Position numbers and translations under genes: made by a program. Below are positions 13,335 through 28,818 of a stretch of DNA of 64,000 bases, one piece after another. Position 1 is the first letter of the stretch, and every line of letters starts with the position of its first letter. This stretch comes from Circinella umbellata. Its lineage: Eukaryota > Mucoromycota > Mucoromycetes > Mucorales > Lichtheimiaceae. The stretch is from NCBI GenBank assembly GCA_025093555.1, contig JAIWNF010000013.1, positions 124,001-188,000 of the forward strand, written 5' to 3'. Under the pieces are notes generated by a model. The model was given only the letters and a program-made list of their open reading frames with translations. It made no database searches and was not told the origin of the DNA.

Positions 13335-15402
13335 GGTTATTTTGTAGAAAAAAAAAAGGTGAGGAAAAGGGGAGAGAAGGGTGGTCTATTACACAACAAA
13401 AGAGTAAAGCGAGGTCTTAATGAAAATGCTGACTCAAGAGCTTTTATTCCGTCAGTTGCGTGTGACAGGGCAATTTCGCTTTTTTGCTTAGAATGACTGA
13501 GAAAGAAAAGATTGTCGGTCGGGGCAAGTTTCGGATCCGGTGGGAAGTTCGCATGCCGTAAGCAGGAAAAGAAACCCGCTTAAACATTGACCGAGTAGGA
13601 GAATTATGCTATTATGCCTTACTATGTGCTAATAATCCCAATACATATATCACATAGCTATTATTTCAGTCAAGCCAGCTATTACTTTTTTTAGCTATAC
13701 ATAAACAATATTGAAGATTTGAGTAAGTGTTCTCTAATCCATAATCACAAAAATAATTATTAGATAGCTCAGCCGGATCAATTTTGTATTATGTCTGCCT
13801 AAAACTTTACTCCGCCGTGAATTCCACATAAGCACGAAATCTGTCGAAAACATCCAGGGGCAAAAAAAAGAAAACCAGCATCAATCCAATCATACTTGGC
13901 TAGTCATGTGTTTAGTATTTTAGCTGTTCAAAATTAATATGCATGTATATATATGTGTGTGTGTGGTTTCTACCAATTCGATCTTTTTTTCTCGCATTAC
14001 AAAATTCTGAAACTAGGCATTGATTTGACACCTATGTTTTTTTTGATTACTACTATCTTTATAGTAGACATAGATTTAATTATGACTTTCTTTGGTTTAA
14101 GTATGATAGTTGGATCATGTGTGGAGAACGGAAACATAGTAGCGGATAACATGCTACCCAAGATAACTCAATCTTTTACTATAAGATATCCTATTCCATT
14201 CCCCATACTTATGCACATTTAAAGGCACCGTTTCACCATCTATTAAAGATGTATTATAGTAACCATTTTATTGATTTTGTATCGAGGAAATGCAATATCG
14301 TATTAAAATGGGCCAGCGAAGTGCAAAATCGTATTATTAGATTTTTATACTATACTAGGATACGTTTGTAAAAATTACCATAGATACCATAAATACCACA
14401 AATACCACAGATAAATTGAATGTTCGCATAATCACTTTCCAGGAAAAGCTATATCTTAGCATAGACAGAACAAGCAAGGCGCCAATTCATTCTCGGAACT
14501 GCTTCTTTGAAGTCTATCCCTATCGTAGACCAAGTTAGGTCAATCATTCCCCATGCCATGTTACCACTTCGTTGAAACTCTCATTTTCTTCATCTCTCTC
14601 GCACGATTAGTTACTTATTACTTGTTAGTTAATACGTGTTACGATTTTGTCAAGGACGGGATTATAGTTAAGTATGGAATTTTCTTTTTTCAGTGAGAAA
14701 AATTTGGAGATAATTAGAAGTTGACATTTGGATTAAAAAAGGCGCGTCAAGCTGGTTGAAGATAGATTTGGGACTTTACCAAACAGCATGTTCGTAAATT
14801 TAGCACGTTATGACCCTATTCTTGTCCATCGAGTCGATAAAACCAAAACTGTCAATTACTTCAAGAATCAAACAACCTTATAATAGTATTAATTACACAT
14901 GATTAAAATATGGCTTAAGCGAAACAGTAATTAGCAGAGCCGAATTTCGACAAATTGCTAATTCTTTGATATCCAACATTTCTCTTTTCAGACGTTCCTC
15001 CGCTTATTTGCTGTTGCTGGTGTTTACTATAAATTAATTGTTTGAAGACCAAAATGCTTTCAAAAATCCAATATGCGAATTGAAGAGTGACGGCTGGCAA
15101 ATGAGAATAATGCTCTACATAGAAAAACTGGTAGGTGCTGAGTATTCGGTTCAATATTATTATCAGTTATATTGCTCAAACAGATTTCACAATACCAAAA
15201 GAAACCTTTGACGGCTATAATCGTACACTACTATGATTATTTAGTAACAAAAATACTTTAACGCTTAAAAAAGAAATATATTAATGCATAAAGCACGGAT
15301 TTTTAATGAGAATAGGGAAATAAAGTTGAATAAAAAGTTGTGCAAGTGTGTGATGAAGGCTGTCATTTTTGGTATGTGAGATCGATCCTTGTTATCTATG
15401 AT
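13335..15402. other. Intergenic region without a supported gene
   Basis: Holds the carrier promoter at its left end and the TRM112 3' flank at its right. Short frames (for example 13953-14222 on the plus strand) have low-complexity hydrophobic content and no splice or family support. A small decamer-like tandem (taccata/taccaca units) lies at about 14377-14413. Confidence 0.6.
14377..14413. repeat. Short tandem repeat, four imperfect units of 9-10 nt
   Basis: Units begin ATACCATAG, ATACCATAA, ATACCACAA and ATACCACAG. Too short for a named family. Confidence 0.6.
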
Positions 15403-15939
15403 TTAGATTTCGTGCTCGGCGAGTAACATATTAGGAATACCATCCTTGATTTTGTATTCATGGTTACAGTTAGGACAAATCATTTTTCCCTGCTGTACAT
15501 GAGTCTTTTGAATATATCAAGTTAGTTATTTCTTTTTTACGTTTATAAACCTGATCATAATAATATAAGACATTTAATTATTTTCCATTCATACCTCGAG
15601 GATTGTGTTATGGAGTAATTTTAAAAATTCTTCGTTTTCTGTAGCGTTCTCTGGTAAATCAGCTGGCAGGGTCGAGATTCCGAGCTATTATTTATATAAT
15701 ACATGTTAATTAAATCAGAAAAAGCAGTTTTTTTATTCTATAGAAAGAGTGTATTTCACCTGTAAAGTAGTATTGACAAGAGCTTCCCATTCAAGTTTTG
15801 GTAACATGTTGATCAAAAATTCTGGGTTGAAATCAGCTTCAATAAGTTCAAGTTGAGCATCTTGAAAGTGTAAAGGAAAGTTGTTTGTGTTGCAATTCTT
15901 GACATGGCACTGCAACATGTTATGTGTAATTAATCTCAT
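15403..15939 (-). CDS. TRM112: Trm112, activator subunit of methyltransferases
   Basis: Small zinc-binding partner that stabilises and activates the methyltransferases Trm9, Trm11, Mtq2 and Bud23 (tRNA, eRF1 and 18S rRNA modification). Three exons, 15939-15760, 15684-15595 and 15504-15403, sum to 372 nt (123 aa), as expected for the family (about 120-135). The N-terminus MRLITHNMLQCHVKNC gives the first two cysteines, and the C-terminal exon gives MICPNCNHEYKIKDGIPNML with the second CxxC pair, ending AEHEI. The central all-alpha insert lies in exons 1-2 (LELIEADFNPEFL, NEEFLKLLHNTILE). All four zinc ligands are present. It is divergent from a SAM methyltransferase gene 1.2 kb away. Confidence 0.95.
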
Positions 15940-17166
15940 TATGTATTATGCGTCTATGAGTGAGTATATCAAGCCGATAAAAAAAATCGATTATGTTCCA
16001 AACCGAGCTTTATTCGAAAATAAGCCACAGACATTTTTAAGTTCCCTTTTCTGGTATCCTTAGAAGTCGCATGTCCTACTATGAAACTAGTGCATTAACA
16101 ATGGTGTGCAAATAATTTTTATGAAAAAATATTCCAAATAAGTAACTTGGAAAAGAAATACTGATGAAGTCAAGAGCACACTTTTAAGAGGATCCTGATC
16201 TTTCGGAACAAAATATGCTTTAGTCAGAAATTTCATATGCTTTCCAGTTGGTATGTTAATTTATATGATATCTGATAAAGTGTCACTATCCAGTATAATT
16301 ATATAATTTACAGATTTATGTTACCGTAAATAACATACATAGTTAAATAAGAATATCTGTCTTATTTTTTTTTTTTATAAAAAAGGACAGTTATTCATGA
16401 AAACAGATGTAGAATTCTACGTATTTTGTGTAAAACGACAAATAAACCACCTATTCTATAAATATGTAGAGCTAGTTCATAAAGCTTCTTCTTACCGTTT
16501 AATTAGAAAATACTATAAAACATGTATACTAATCTATATATGAAGCGAATGAATAAGTAATTTACCAATATTGATAGCATCCAAAAGAGGAAAAAGGTTG
16601 TGAAACGTACAGGGGTTAACATCCGCATTGACGTTAATTTCCTTCTGTGGTGTTCACATATTTCAATAACCTGTACTACTATCATAATCCATATATAACT
16701 TTCTCATTAAATACCTTTATTTCCTTTTTACCTTTACTATCTTCTTTTTTTATATGAAAAGTCCTGATATTATATATATTCCACTGAGAAAAAGGGGAAA
16801 AAATCACCATCCTATGATAGTTGTTGACCATTTGAAAACGACATAGAAGGTAGTAAAAAATACAGAGTCTATTACGACAAAACGCAATCTTCAATTCGAA
16901 ACAATGGCCACGAGATTTCCCATAACCTCATACAAATAAGGTACAGCAATATGCAATAGAAATAAAATGTAACCAGGAAAAAGGATTATTAGAACCAGTC
17001 ATCGTCTTGTAGTGACACACAGTATAAGCACGAGCATTTAGTTTTTTTTTTCTGTTTTTATTTTTTTAGCTTTCTTCCTCCCTCCTTTTTATTTTTTATT
17101 TTTACATATTTCCTTTTACTTTTTACCGTACGACTTTTTTTCTATTCTTACCATCTTCAAAATTTT
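15940..17166. promoter_or_regulatory. Divergent spacer between TRM112 and the methyltransferase
   Basis: Contains the two divergent promoters. Pyrimidine-rich tracts at 17041-17160 immediately precede the methyltransferase start. An exact ATCTGATAA lies at 16270-16278. Frames at 16503-16894 are hydrophobic, AT-driven and unsupported. Confidence 0.5.
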
Positions 17167-18820
17167 ATGGGTAGCCATTTATCCAGAGACCTTCACCTTC
17201 ATAAAGTCTCTTTGAAGAAGAAATCAAAAAAGAAAAAAAATAAACAAGAGAATTCGTCAGGCAACAATACCATGATAAATCGATCAAGTAGCAGTAGAAC
17301 AAATAGCCTCAAATATAACGATGATGGAACTGTGATGAAATATTCGGAAGACGTTAAAAGCTATTCGTCATCCTCGAAAAAATCATCTTCTGCAGGTATA
17401 ACGACCACCATTTCTGGAAGGGACTTCCACAGCAACGAAAGCTCTGCCTATTGGCTCCCTAAAGATGAGGAAGAACAAGATCGGCTTATTGGGGTACAGT
17501 AATACAATAAAGAAAGGTTATTGTGTAGTAAAAGCGGAAATACTTTGTTCCATGTAATATATGATATATTATTGATACGACTTTTCTTTTATTACTACAT
17601 ATATAGCAACATTTTGCTATAAAAGAAGTTTATGAAGGGTGAAACATTTATGATATCTCTTTGTCTACGTAGTGTCTTGCAAGATACATATTAGCTTGTA
17701 TAATTTAATACGATATATTTTAATATTTACGTAGTAACTTTTTGTCTGAAGTCAAAAATCATGTTCCATTTACAACTGGTGCCCGGGTTTGCGATATTGG
17801 ATGTGGAGCCGGTGCCTGGCTAATGGTTTGTAGTTAAAATAAAAATTACAGCTTGCTCAATATGTTTATCAATACTGACGCACTATTATACTGTAAAGGA
17901 TATGGCGATGGAATATCCAAATTGCACTTTTGAAGGTGTAGATATGGTAGATGTCGACAAATTTGAGGCTATGCCAAGTCGTATAAACATCACCTATGGT
18001 GATGTGACAGACAAACTCGATTTTCCTGATAGTGCTTTTGATTTTGTACATATGCGACTTTTCGTTTTGGCACTTCGTGAAGACGACTGGGACCATGCTA
18101 TTCGTGAAGCTGTTCGTATCACTAAACCCGGAGGTGTTATACAGCTATTAGAATATTACTTTACAGTAAGTTATTGTCATTATATTAAAGATGTTCGAGA
18201 CAAAAAGCAAACTAGAACGTTTAATAATAATTATAATGTATACATTTAATAAATTTTATAGCCTAATTTTGATGATCATCCAGCTGTAGGAAAGGTTGCT
18301 AATGCAAGTAAGTCAACCAACATATATAAAAACCAATAAGATTTTTACGATATTAAGCATGCAGAACATAAATGATAAACAACAATATAATATATGTAGT
18401 CATTGACAATATGGCAGCCCGGGGACAAGATCCATATATCGGTCCTAAACAACCACGCTTATTACAGCAAGCAGGTTGTGAAGTAATTCAAATAGATAAC
18501 CGTGTTATTGATATGTGTAAGTACTAAGTAGTGCTTAATGCTATGGGTTTGTAGTTGACAATAGTTTTATAATTACTCACCCCCATATACTCACATACAA
18601 ATATATACACTTAACTATAACAGCAAAAAATACACCAGCAGCTCGAAAGTTCTTATGGAATTGGGAACGAGTATTGAAAAGTATGATGCCTATTCTTAGC
18701 CCTCATCTTGGTCTCAACGACCAGAATGAACAGCAAACTTTTATGAAAGAAGTTATACAAGGTCTTCCTACGTGTGGGAATTTCTATTGGATGTATACCG
18801 CTGCTGCTCAAAAACTATAA
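17167..18820 (+). CDS. SAM-dependent methyltransferase with possible N-myristoylation signal
   Basis: Class I (Rossmann) methyltransferase of unknown substrate. Seven exons, 17167-17493, 17607-17638, 17735-17825, 17899-18165, 18262-18307, 18400-18516 and 18624-18820, give 1077 nt (358 aa). The N-terminus MGSHLSRD fits the MGxxxS myristoylation pattern and is followed by a basic run (KKKSKKKKNK) and a serine-rich linker to about residue 105. The SAM-binding motif I VCDIGCGAGAWLM is at about 138-150, the acidic second-strand end FEGVDMVD follows, then DFPDSAFDFVHMR and the post-motif TKPGGVIQLLE. Fungal relatives of this shape are numerous and poorly characterised. Membrane tethering by a myristate plus polybasic patch is inferred. 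It is divergent from TRM112; no functional link is shown. Confidence 0.85.
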
Positions 18821-18994
18821 TCGATAAAATAATTAAAAATTCTTATACACATATCTTACATTAAAAAGTTGATTGATTGATTACACGTAAATTATATATA
18901 TATTTTTTTGTTGTGTATGTTTGTTTTCAAAAAACGACATTAATTACAAGAGTTACAAAATACAAGTACATTTTTCAACCCCGTCTCTGTTAAA

Positions 18995-22105
<3,111 letters not shown>

Positions 22106-23330
22106 AACTGGAGGTCAAAGGTATAAATAAGTAGTGCTAGTGCTGGTGGTAGTGTAATAAAAAGATATTAGGCCTTTAATGGCAAAAACGCGTTTCCGTA
22201 ATGATGTTGAAGTTCTCCAACTGAATTTGATAACGAGTCTGAAAAAATGAATGAATAAATTGGCTGTTGTTTTCAATGTTTAAAGTAGCCTCCGTATACA
22301 AAGATTACTAGTGTCGACGGATTTTCTTTTTTCTTTTACTTGATGGGATTTGAGAAAAAAAATAGAATAAAATAAAAAAAATCGAAACGAGAAGGAGAAT
22401 CTAAAGTAATGGACAAGTTTTCCCTGGTTGTATATGTTTCGTTTGAGTAAGATTGAATTTCCGACCGCTACAGCTCCTTGTTCATAAACTTGTGTTTTTT
22501 GTTGTCGTTATATAAAACTGTTTAGAAAGAAACGTAAGGCTTCATCAGTACTATTATGCTCATAGCAACATATATATATACGTATAAAGATATATATTAT
22601 AAGCTTTTAAAGTAATAATGCCCTAGCAACAAATTAAAACAAGCTGCAACTTTTATTGTTGATATTGTCAAGAAACTATTGCTTAGGTGAATAGGACATA
22701 TGATGATGAAAAAAAGGAACAATATATTAAAAAAAGCCTCGTCAGCTATCATATTTTAAATATATTTTATTATTTATTCATGCTTATTACATTACTATAT
22801 CAAACACAATATATGATTTTATGATAATTGTAAATCCTTTTATCAGTTGTCCCATTATTCTCGCCTTGTTCATCGCTGTTTTGTTGATTCAAATCGTGTA
22901 CTACCTCAGGAGAAAAGATTTTGACAAATCAGAAGTACTATTTGAAATCAGTCCTTTTCTGCAAAGCCATAATAAATATATCCCCATACATACAGATAAA
23001 TAAGCGTAAATAATGGGAGGAAGGAACCACAATACAGTATTTTCATTGGCAGATAGCTGTACATGAAGCATATTAAGAAGCAGTTATCATAATGTCAACG
23101 CTGTTCAATAAAGTACATACGTTATCTTACTGATGAGATGGGGTTCTTAATAAATAATTAAGTACTTAAAATGTATTGGGTAGCTATATACTTAACATAA
23201 CTTGTACACTGTTGAGAAGCTGATATATATATATTGCAAGAAAAAAGTCTAAATATTCTTCAAATAATAATATGTATGGTGGGATAAAGTGATAATAAAT
23301 CCAATCCTTCAATTCTATTCGGCTTATCTT
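22106..23330. other. Intergenic region without a supported gene
   Basis: GEM1 promoter at the left and OTU1 3' flank at the right. Very AT-rich. A 60-codon hydrophobic frame at 22821-23003 has no support. Nothing else is seen. Confidence 0.6.
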
Positions 23331-25456
23331 CTAATATTCAACAAAATGAACATGACCTGTTGTCTAAAGAATAAAATTAAAAAATTAATGATTTTTGTGC
23401 ACAATAACCACCATCTTCCGATCATTATAAAAATATGAACATACTGCTGCATGATCCTGTGCATCTATTAAGTATATAACTTTAATGAGTACCAATAATG
23501 TTATTCTAAACAACAGAAAACAAAAGACAAAATGTTATGCATCTTACCTTTCTCACCCACCAGACCTTTTTGGCATTGATTACATTTTAAAGTAAAGTTC
23601 GCTACATCTGTAAACTTTCGTTTCTATAAATCATAAGGAGAAAAAAAAATGAGATGGCTAAGGAAAATAGGTTACTTTATCTCTAAAGATGTATTTTTTT
23701 TCTTTTACCTGACGTAAAATTTCTGCCAGCTTCTTAGCAGCTTCTAATATAGAATCATCAGTTACAGGAAATCTGGTTTGATCAAAATCAGCAGGGGCGT
23801 CTGTCATTGGTGACAATGCCAATGCATCATAGTCTAATAACAAGAGAGATAATAACAATCATTAATATCTGATTACTTTTCGGCCATGTCATCCAAGAAA
23901 AGAAAACACCATGAAACACTTACGAATACCACTATAAATAATAAAAACACGTTCAGAATAAGATCCTTCACCTAATTGATTATACGTTGAGTAGCTAATA
24001 AGTATAGGTTTGATAACAAATATACACTTAAACGAAAGTATATATAAAATAAGTTTCTATTACCAAATCGATCAATGCGACCTGTCTGGATATCAATGCT
24101 TGCGATTTCTAAAATATAATCAGGTTTAGTTTATTATCTTTCTCTTTTCCTTCTACTTACAAACAATCAAGTCACCGCAATATACCAATATTAAAATGTT
24201 TTGAGAATATTGAAATTTCTATTATAGATGTATATTAAATACAATTCATTATAAGTAAAAAGATATTCGCTTCCATTTCTCTTATGTTATATACAGAAAC
24301 TTACCAATGGCACCACCCCAAGAGGTGTCTCGTCTAATCCAGTCAATATATTTTTCTGAGTTTATCAAAAAATACATTAAATTCAAACACATACGATTTC
24401 TGACTTCTCGCTTCTCTTTACTATTTCATAACGAGGGAATGTAGCTTACCTTGGCTTTGACCTAATGTAACATCGGAATATGTAATTGGATCTTCCTTGA
24501 TAGATGTGGCAATTACTATGAGAAACAAAAGTAAAAAGTAGTTGGTTTTATTATTGATTATCTTTCAAATCTTATTCATCAGCGATTGTAAAAAAGAGGG
24601 GTCTATTTATACCATTTCGAAGTTCTTGTGACATCGACGTATCTCGATTAAGTACATAACTATAACAGATAGACAATGTTAAACTTGATAATAATTATTA
24701 AATTTTAAATATTTTTAAGCTGAACACGTACCCTATAGTGTATCGTTACAAAAGTGTTAGATGTATATATACACAAGAATATAGAGTTAAAAATAGTTCA
24801 TTATATTTACCAATTGAGCGAAACAAGCAGGAGTTATCATCAGGTACAGTCTATAATAAATAATATGCTTATTAATTTCATGTATTCTTTAGTTCTATAG
24901 AAGACAATGAGTGAATACATGATTAAATTCAATTTTACCCGTAATGATAAATATCCACCAGATGTTTCTACAGTTTCCGATGTATCAGCTGATACCAATG
25001 ATTCGATAGGTTGTGTAGATTGTAGTTGTGGTTGGATCAAAGGATTAGTAGAAGTAGTAGTGGTGGTGTTCATCATTTGTTCTGAAACTGATTGTTGCTG
25101 GTGCTGTGATCCAGCAGATGTATCTAATACTTTTACGTTCAATGCATCCCCATTTCGAATACCAGCAACTTCCAACGTATCCGAATCATTTGTATATTTA
25201 CGAGGAGGGTAACCTCCTGAAACTTTTTAAGAAAGCACAACAAAAATATAAATGAGCCTGATGTACTTTTTATGATTCACATTGTTGAAACTTTTTTTTT
25301 CTCACTGTGCTTCTAAAATAATAGCTTACCTTCAACTTGTTGCCATGTTATTCCTATTTCATTTGCAATAGCTTCCTTTAAAGCTGCAATATTTTGTTCT
25401 GGTGTCAAAGAGTCTAAAATGCTTGCACCATTAGGATGACGAACGCGAATTCGCAT
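23331..25456 (-). CDS. OTU1: OTU1/Yod1-type deubiquitinase
   Basis: OTU-family cysteine protease that trims ubiquitin chains, a Cdc48/p97 cofactor in protein quality control. Twelve short exons (25456-25330, 25216-24939, 24850-24811, 24659-24613, 24515-24450, 24355-24305, 24108-24064, 23971-23924, 23833-23709, 23623-23548, 23464-23445, 23363-23331) encode about 318 aa. The N-terminal UBX-like domain begins MRIRVRHPNGASILDSLTPE; an S/T/Q-rich linker follows. The catalytic Cys lies in TVPDDNSCLFRSIG, the His in SGIHYDALALSP. The C-terminal zinc finger has CNQCQKGL and DAQDHAATTGHVHF, i.e. C2H2. Oddity: at the exon 3/4 junction canonical GT-AG splicing leaves the frame one base short, just after the catalytic Cys; the protein clearly continues as YVLNRDTSMSQELRN. 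This may be a sequence error or an unusual junction. Confidence 0.88.
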
Positions 25457-25879
25457 TTTTTTTTTGTTGAAAGATGAAAAAGAAATAGCGGTATGATGGG
25501 AAAAGAAACTCAGAATTTTTAAAAAAAGAGTGTATTTCATAAGCTGGTGATACTAATCATGCGTATAAAAATAAACCTAATACAAACACACATGTTTTCA
25601 GGAACAAATAATTTAGTTCGATTTGTAAAGCTTCTGCATGTTTCATTATTAATAAATCAAATTTATAATCTGGAACGGGAATTTCAAACAACATTAATAC
25701 GGTGAATAGTATAAGTAAAATGGATATATATTTACTAAGTAATGTATATATAATATATATAATATATAATCAAGATTATGAACATAACACTTTACAAAAG
25801 CATCATCACACTGCTACTATAACAACGACTACTACTCTTATATTGATACACTGCTACTTTTCTTTGTATTAATGTCGTA
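25457..25879. other. OTU1 upstream spacer
   Basis: Holds the OTU1 promoter and the 3' flank of the next minus-strand gene. AT-rich with TATATA tracts at 25743-25770. No gene is seen. Confidence 0.6.
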
Positions 25880-26929
25880 TTAGCGTCTAGAACCGGCGCA
25901 TATACACATGACAAGTCTCCATACAACGGCCAGGCCAGCTAAAGCCGCTATACCAATACCACTATTAATTTATACAGAGTGATGAAAATGTTAATGTTTG
26001 CGCGGGAAAAACACAATTTCATAATCAACTACCATTTTTAGAAAATATACTGATTTCCCTTCTTTCACACACACACTCACACACACGCGTGCGCACACTC
26101 TCTCTTTCTGTCCATGCCTGCATTCAGTAATAATCATATTATCTATTTACCTATAGAATAAAGCATCATGTACCACTTTTCCACAGATTGTAGTACAACC
26201 TTCTACCGCATCATCTGGCAATTGATCTGGTAGTTCATCACACTTTCCTTCACACTTGCCCTGGATCACAGAAGAAGCCACAATCAGCCCGATCCCTGCA
26301 ATCAAAAACGCCAAGTTAATGAGCCAGCAGAAACAATTATAACAAGTACATTCAGGGTTATAGCAACAACAATTACAACCACCACCATCTTCATGTCGTT
26401 TATATTGTTTTGGTTTATAAGCTTCCGCTTCATCTTCAGGGGCAAGCGTGGGCCCTCCAGCAGGACGTGGTCGAGTACTAGCGGTATTTTGTACTATAGG
26501 GACATCAGAAGGATCGTCGTAATAAGGTCCATGTGAAGCATAGTTACTACCACCGTATTGTTGGTTGTTATAAGCATATCCTCCCGCACCTGCTCCTCCT
26601 CCTGCTCCATAGCCAACGTCTTGATAATAATGACTATTATTATTCATATTCTTGTGCATTTGCTCGTCACGTTCATGTTGAACATAGTCAGATAACGACA
26701 CAGCTTGTGGATCATTATATTCATCAGGTTTTTTGGGAACACGGTCTTGTAAAGCAACAGGTTGATCAGCTGCCATGGGTTGTTGGTGCATTGGGGTTTG
26801 ACTTGCAAAGTAAGTCTGATCATAGCCACCTTGTTGGTGTTGTTGAGGTCCAAATGGCGATGGAGGATACTGAGGTTGATGACCTCCAGTGGTAGGAGGA
26901 CCGTATTGGTTCGCGTATGGATCAGCCAT
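25880..26929 (-). CDS. Pro/Gln/Tyr-rich protein with Cys cluster and two membrane helices, function unknown
   Basis: Not recognised. Two exons, 26929-26151 and 25961-25880, give 861 nt (286 aa). Residues 1-60 are P/Q/G/Y-rich (MADPYANQYGPP start), followed by a charged segment containing VPKKPDEYNDPQAVSLSDYV, then a Gly/Tyr/Asn-rich low-complexity part. At about residues 185-205 there is a dense cysteine cluster (GGGCNCCCYNPECTCYNCFC) immediately before a hydrophobic helix (WLINLAFLIAGIGLIVASSV). A short loop with four cysteines (GKCEGKCDELP, GCTTICG) leads to a second helix completed by splicing (SGIGIAALAGLAVVWRLVMC) and a short basic tail. The layout suggests a long cytosolic disordered N-terminus and a palmitoylated or disulphide-bonded hairpin in a membrane; both are inferences. 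Codon use matches its neighbours. Confidence 0.8.
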
Positions 26930-27753
26930 TGTGAAGATTGAAAAAAGTAAAAAGAAAAAAAGTTACTAGTTTCAACTCTTGTAGCAAGATTAAGTGATGA
27001 AGAGAAAATAGAAAAAAAAGAATAAGAAAAAGAACACTAAGTGATATTAAGAATCCATATTATTATATTTCAAAACTTAGACTTTGCCTGATTTGGATCG
27101 ACGTGGTTTCATTAAGAAGGATAAAAGGGAGTGCAAAAAGTAGTCAAAAAGAAATATTTTATTTTTTAAATAGACTATTACACTAAATAAACTATCTAAC
27201 ACAGAATGTGGCTTTCGCTACCCTCATATGACATAAATAAAATGCTTGTTTCTATTTACTTGGGTTGACTGATATTGTATTTGTATTTTACCTAATATCA
27301 CAGTAACAAAAAATTGAATGAGTATACAAATTTAAACCGTGTACTTTTATAATTGAAAAGATATAACCACAAAGTATACGCCTTCTTTGACAATATATGT
27401 AGACTTTCAGTGAGCAAATCAGAGAAACACAATCACTGAAGAAACATCTCTGTTCCCGTCTCCTCCTCCTTAAACTTTCATCCTTTTGTCCATTTTATTT
27501 TGCAAAGAAGGAATATTCTTGTGAAATTACTATTAACTAACCTGTAAAAAGTATTTTAAGCAAAAGAGGAAAGAACGAAAAAAAATTTTACATTTTAAGA
27601 ATGACTTTAAATATTTTTTTTTCTGTTGCTATGACTGACTATTAAATTTACAAACTAAGTTGCGGTTGCGGTGACAATCTGACAGTCAAGTTTATGATCT
27701 AAAAACAACAAGTTTACTTGATTTATTATAAAAAGCATGAAAAAAGATACAGT
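26930..27753. other. Intergenic region without a supported gene
   Basis: Promoter of the Cys-cluster membrane protein at the left and URA6 3' flank at the right. Nothing else is seen. Confidence 0.6.
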
Positions 27754-28818
27754 CTATGCATCGCATCTCTGTAAAGAGATATCTAGAATTTTTTGAACAT
27801 CGGTATACACACTCTCTCTGTCTTGTTCAGCATTGATCTATTACCAATTTATATTACACATCAAAAAGTAATAATTAGTAAATGGAATTGTAGCTTTTTT
27901 ATGATAACCTCCCATCCAGTTTTACCTTGCGCACTTTGCCCTTTTCTTCAAAATATTCTATAACAGGAAAACTAGTGTCCTTAAAAGTCTGGAATCGTTT
28001 TTTGATAGATTCAATATTATCATCAATACGTCCAGAACTTTCACCACGTTTCAACAACCGCGTTACCAAAGTTTCTTCTGAACATTCAAAATAAAGCGTA
28101 AATTGGGATTCTACAACCTTTGCATAATACTCCGGGTTAATAATGCTGGATCATACATCCTGAATAAGTTGCCATGGCAATAATGGAAATCCGCTCCTTT
28201 TTTTCTTTCTCTTTTTTTGATAATAATAATTACCACTTCTTCAAACTTGATTGCTTGATCCATTTTTCGAGGAAATCCATCCACCAAGAAACGTTTTTTA
28301 CCCTCTGTATCAATAGCTTCTTGCATTGATTTTTCGAGTAATGCAATAGTTACTTCCATAGGAACGATTTTGCCTTCACGGATACAGGTTTGAATAAGCT
28401 CTTTAAATTCAGAACCTTCGCGTTGTTGCTCTTCTCGAAGTAGATCACCAGCTTTTTTTTATTGGTAATGCGTATATAGTAAAAAATAATTCAGCGTTTA
28501 TTACGCGTAAGTCAGCTTATATGAGTCAATAAGAATCAAAGATGCGTATATACAATTTACCTGACAGATGGACAAAACCATAATCATTTTTAATATTTGC
28601 ACATTGGGTTCCCTTTGGGGGAAAAAAAAAGATTAGAAATTTAAAACTTTGCAAGGAACCATTTTCATTCATATACTCACTTTACCAGAACCTGGACCGC
28701 CTATTAAAAAAAACAGTTAAGATCGAGTTGAAAAGATAATTAATGGAGTGGGAATGACCCTTTCTTTTTTTTTTTTACCTAACACGAAAATTACGAAAAC
28801 GTCGTTATGGTCAAACAT
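27754..28818 (-). CDS. URA6: UMP/CMP kinase (uridylate kinase)
   Basis: Transfers phosphate from ATP to UMP or CMP in pyrimidine nucleotide synthesis; cytosolic and nuclear. Six exons, 28818-28779, 28700-28681, 28612-28561, 28451-28234, 28117-27926 and 27837-27754, sum to 606 nt (201 aa), the normal length. The P-loop VLGGPGSGKGTQC is assembled from three exons. The NMP-binding segment is LSAGDLLREEQQREGSEF, the core motif KRFLVDGFPRKMDQA, and the short LID RLLKRGESSGRIDDN. The short LID separates it from long-LID adenylate kinases; UMP/CMP rather than AMP preference is inferred from likeness to Ura6. The second exon is only 20 nt, easily missed by gene finders. Confidence 0.92.

Noticed and set aside
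13953..14222. 89-codon plus-strand frame
   Set aside because: Hydrophobic, AT-driven composition, no splice partner and no family likeness.
16270..16278. ATCTGATAA upstream of TRM112 as an iron site
   Set aside because: About three such 9-mers are expected by chance in 64 kb of this composition, and neither neighbour is an iron gene.
16503..16894. Two minus-strand frames in the TRM112/methyltransferase spacer
   Set aside because: Residue content follows AT-rich DNA (I, F, Y, K, N); no conserved motif.
22821..23003. 60-codon frame with a membrane-like helix
   Set aside because: Single short hydrophobic stretch from T-rich DNA, no supporting context.
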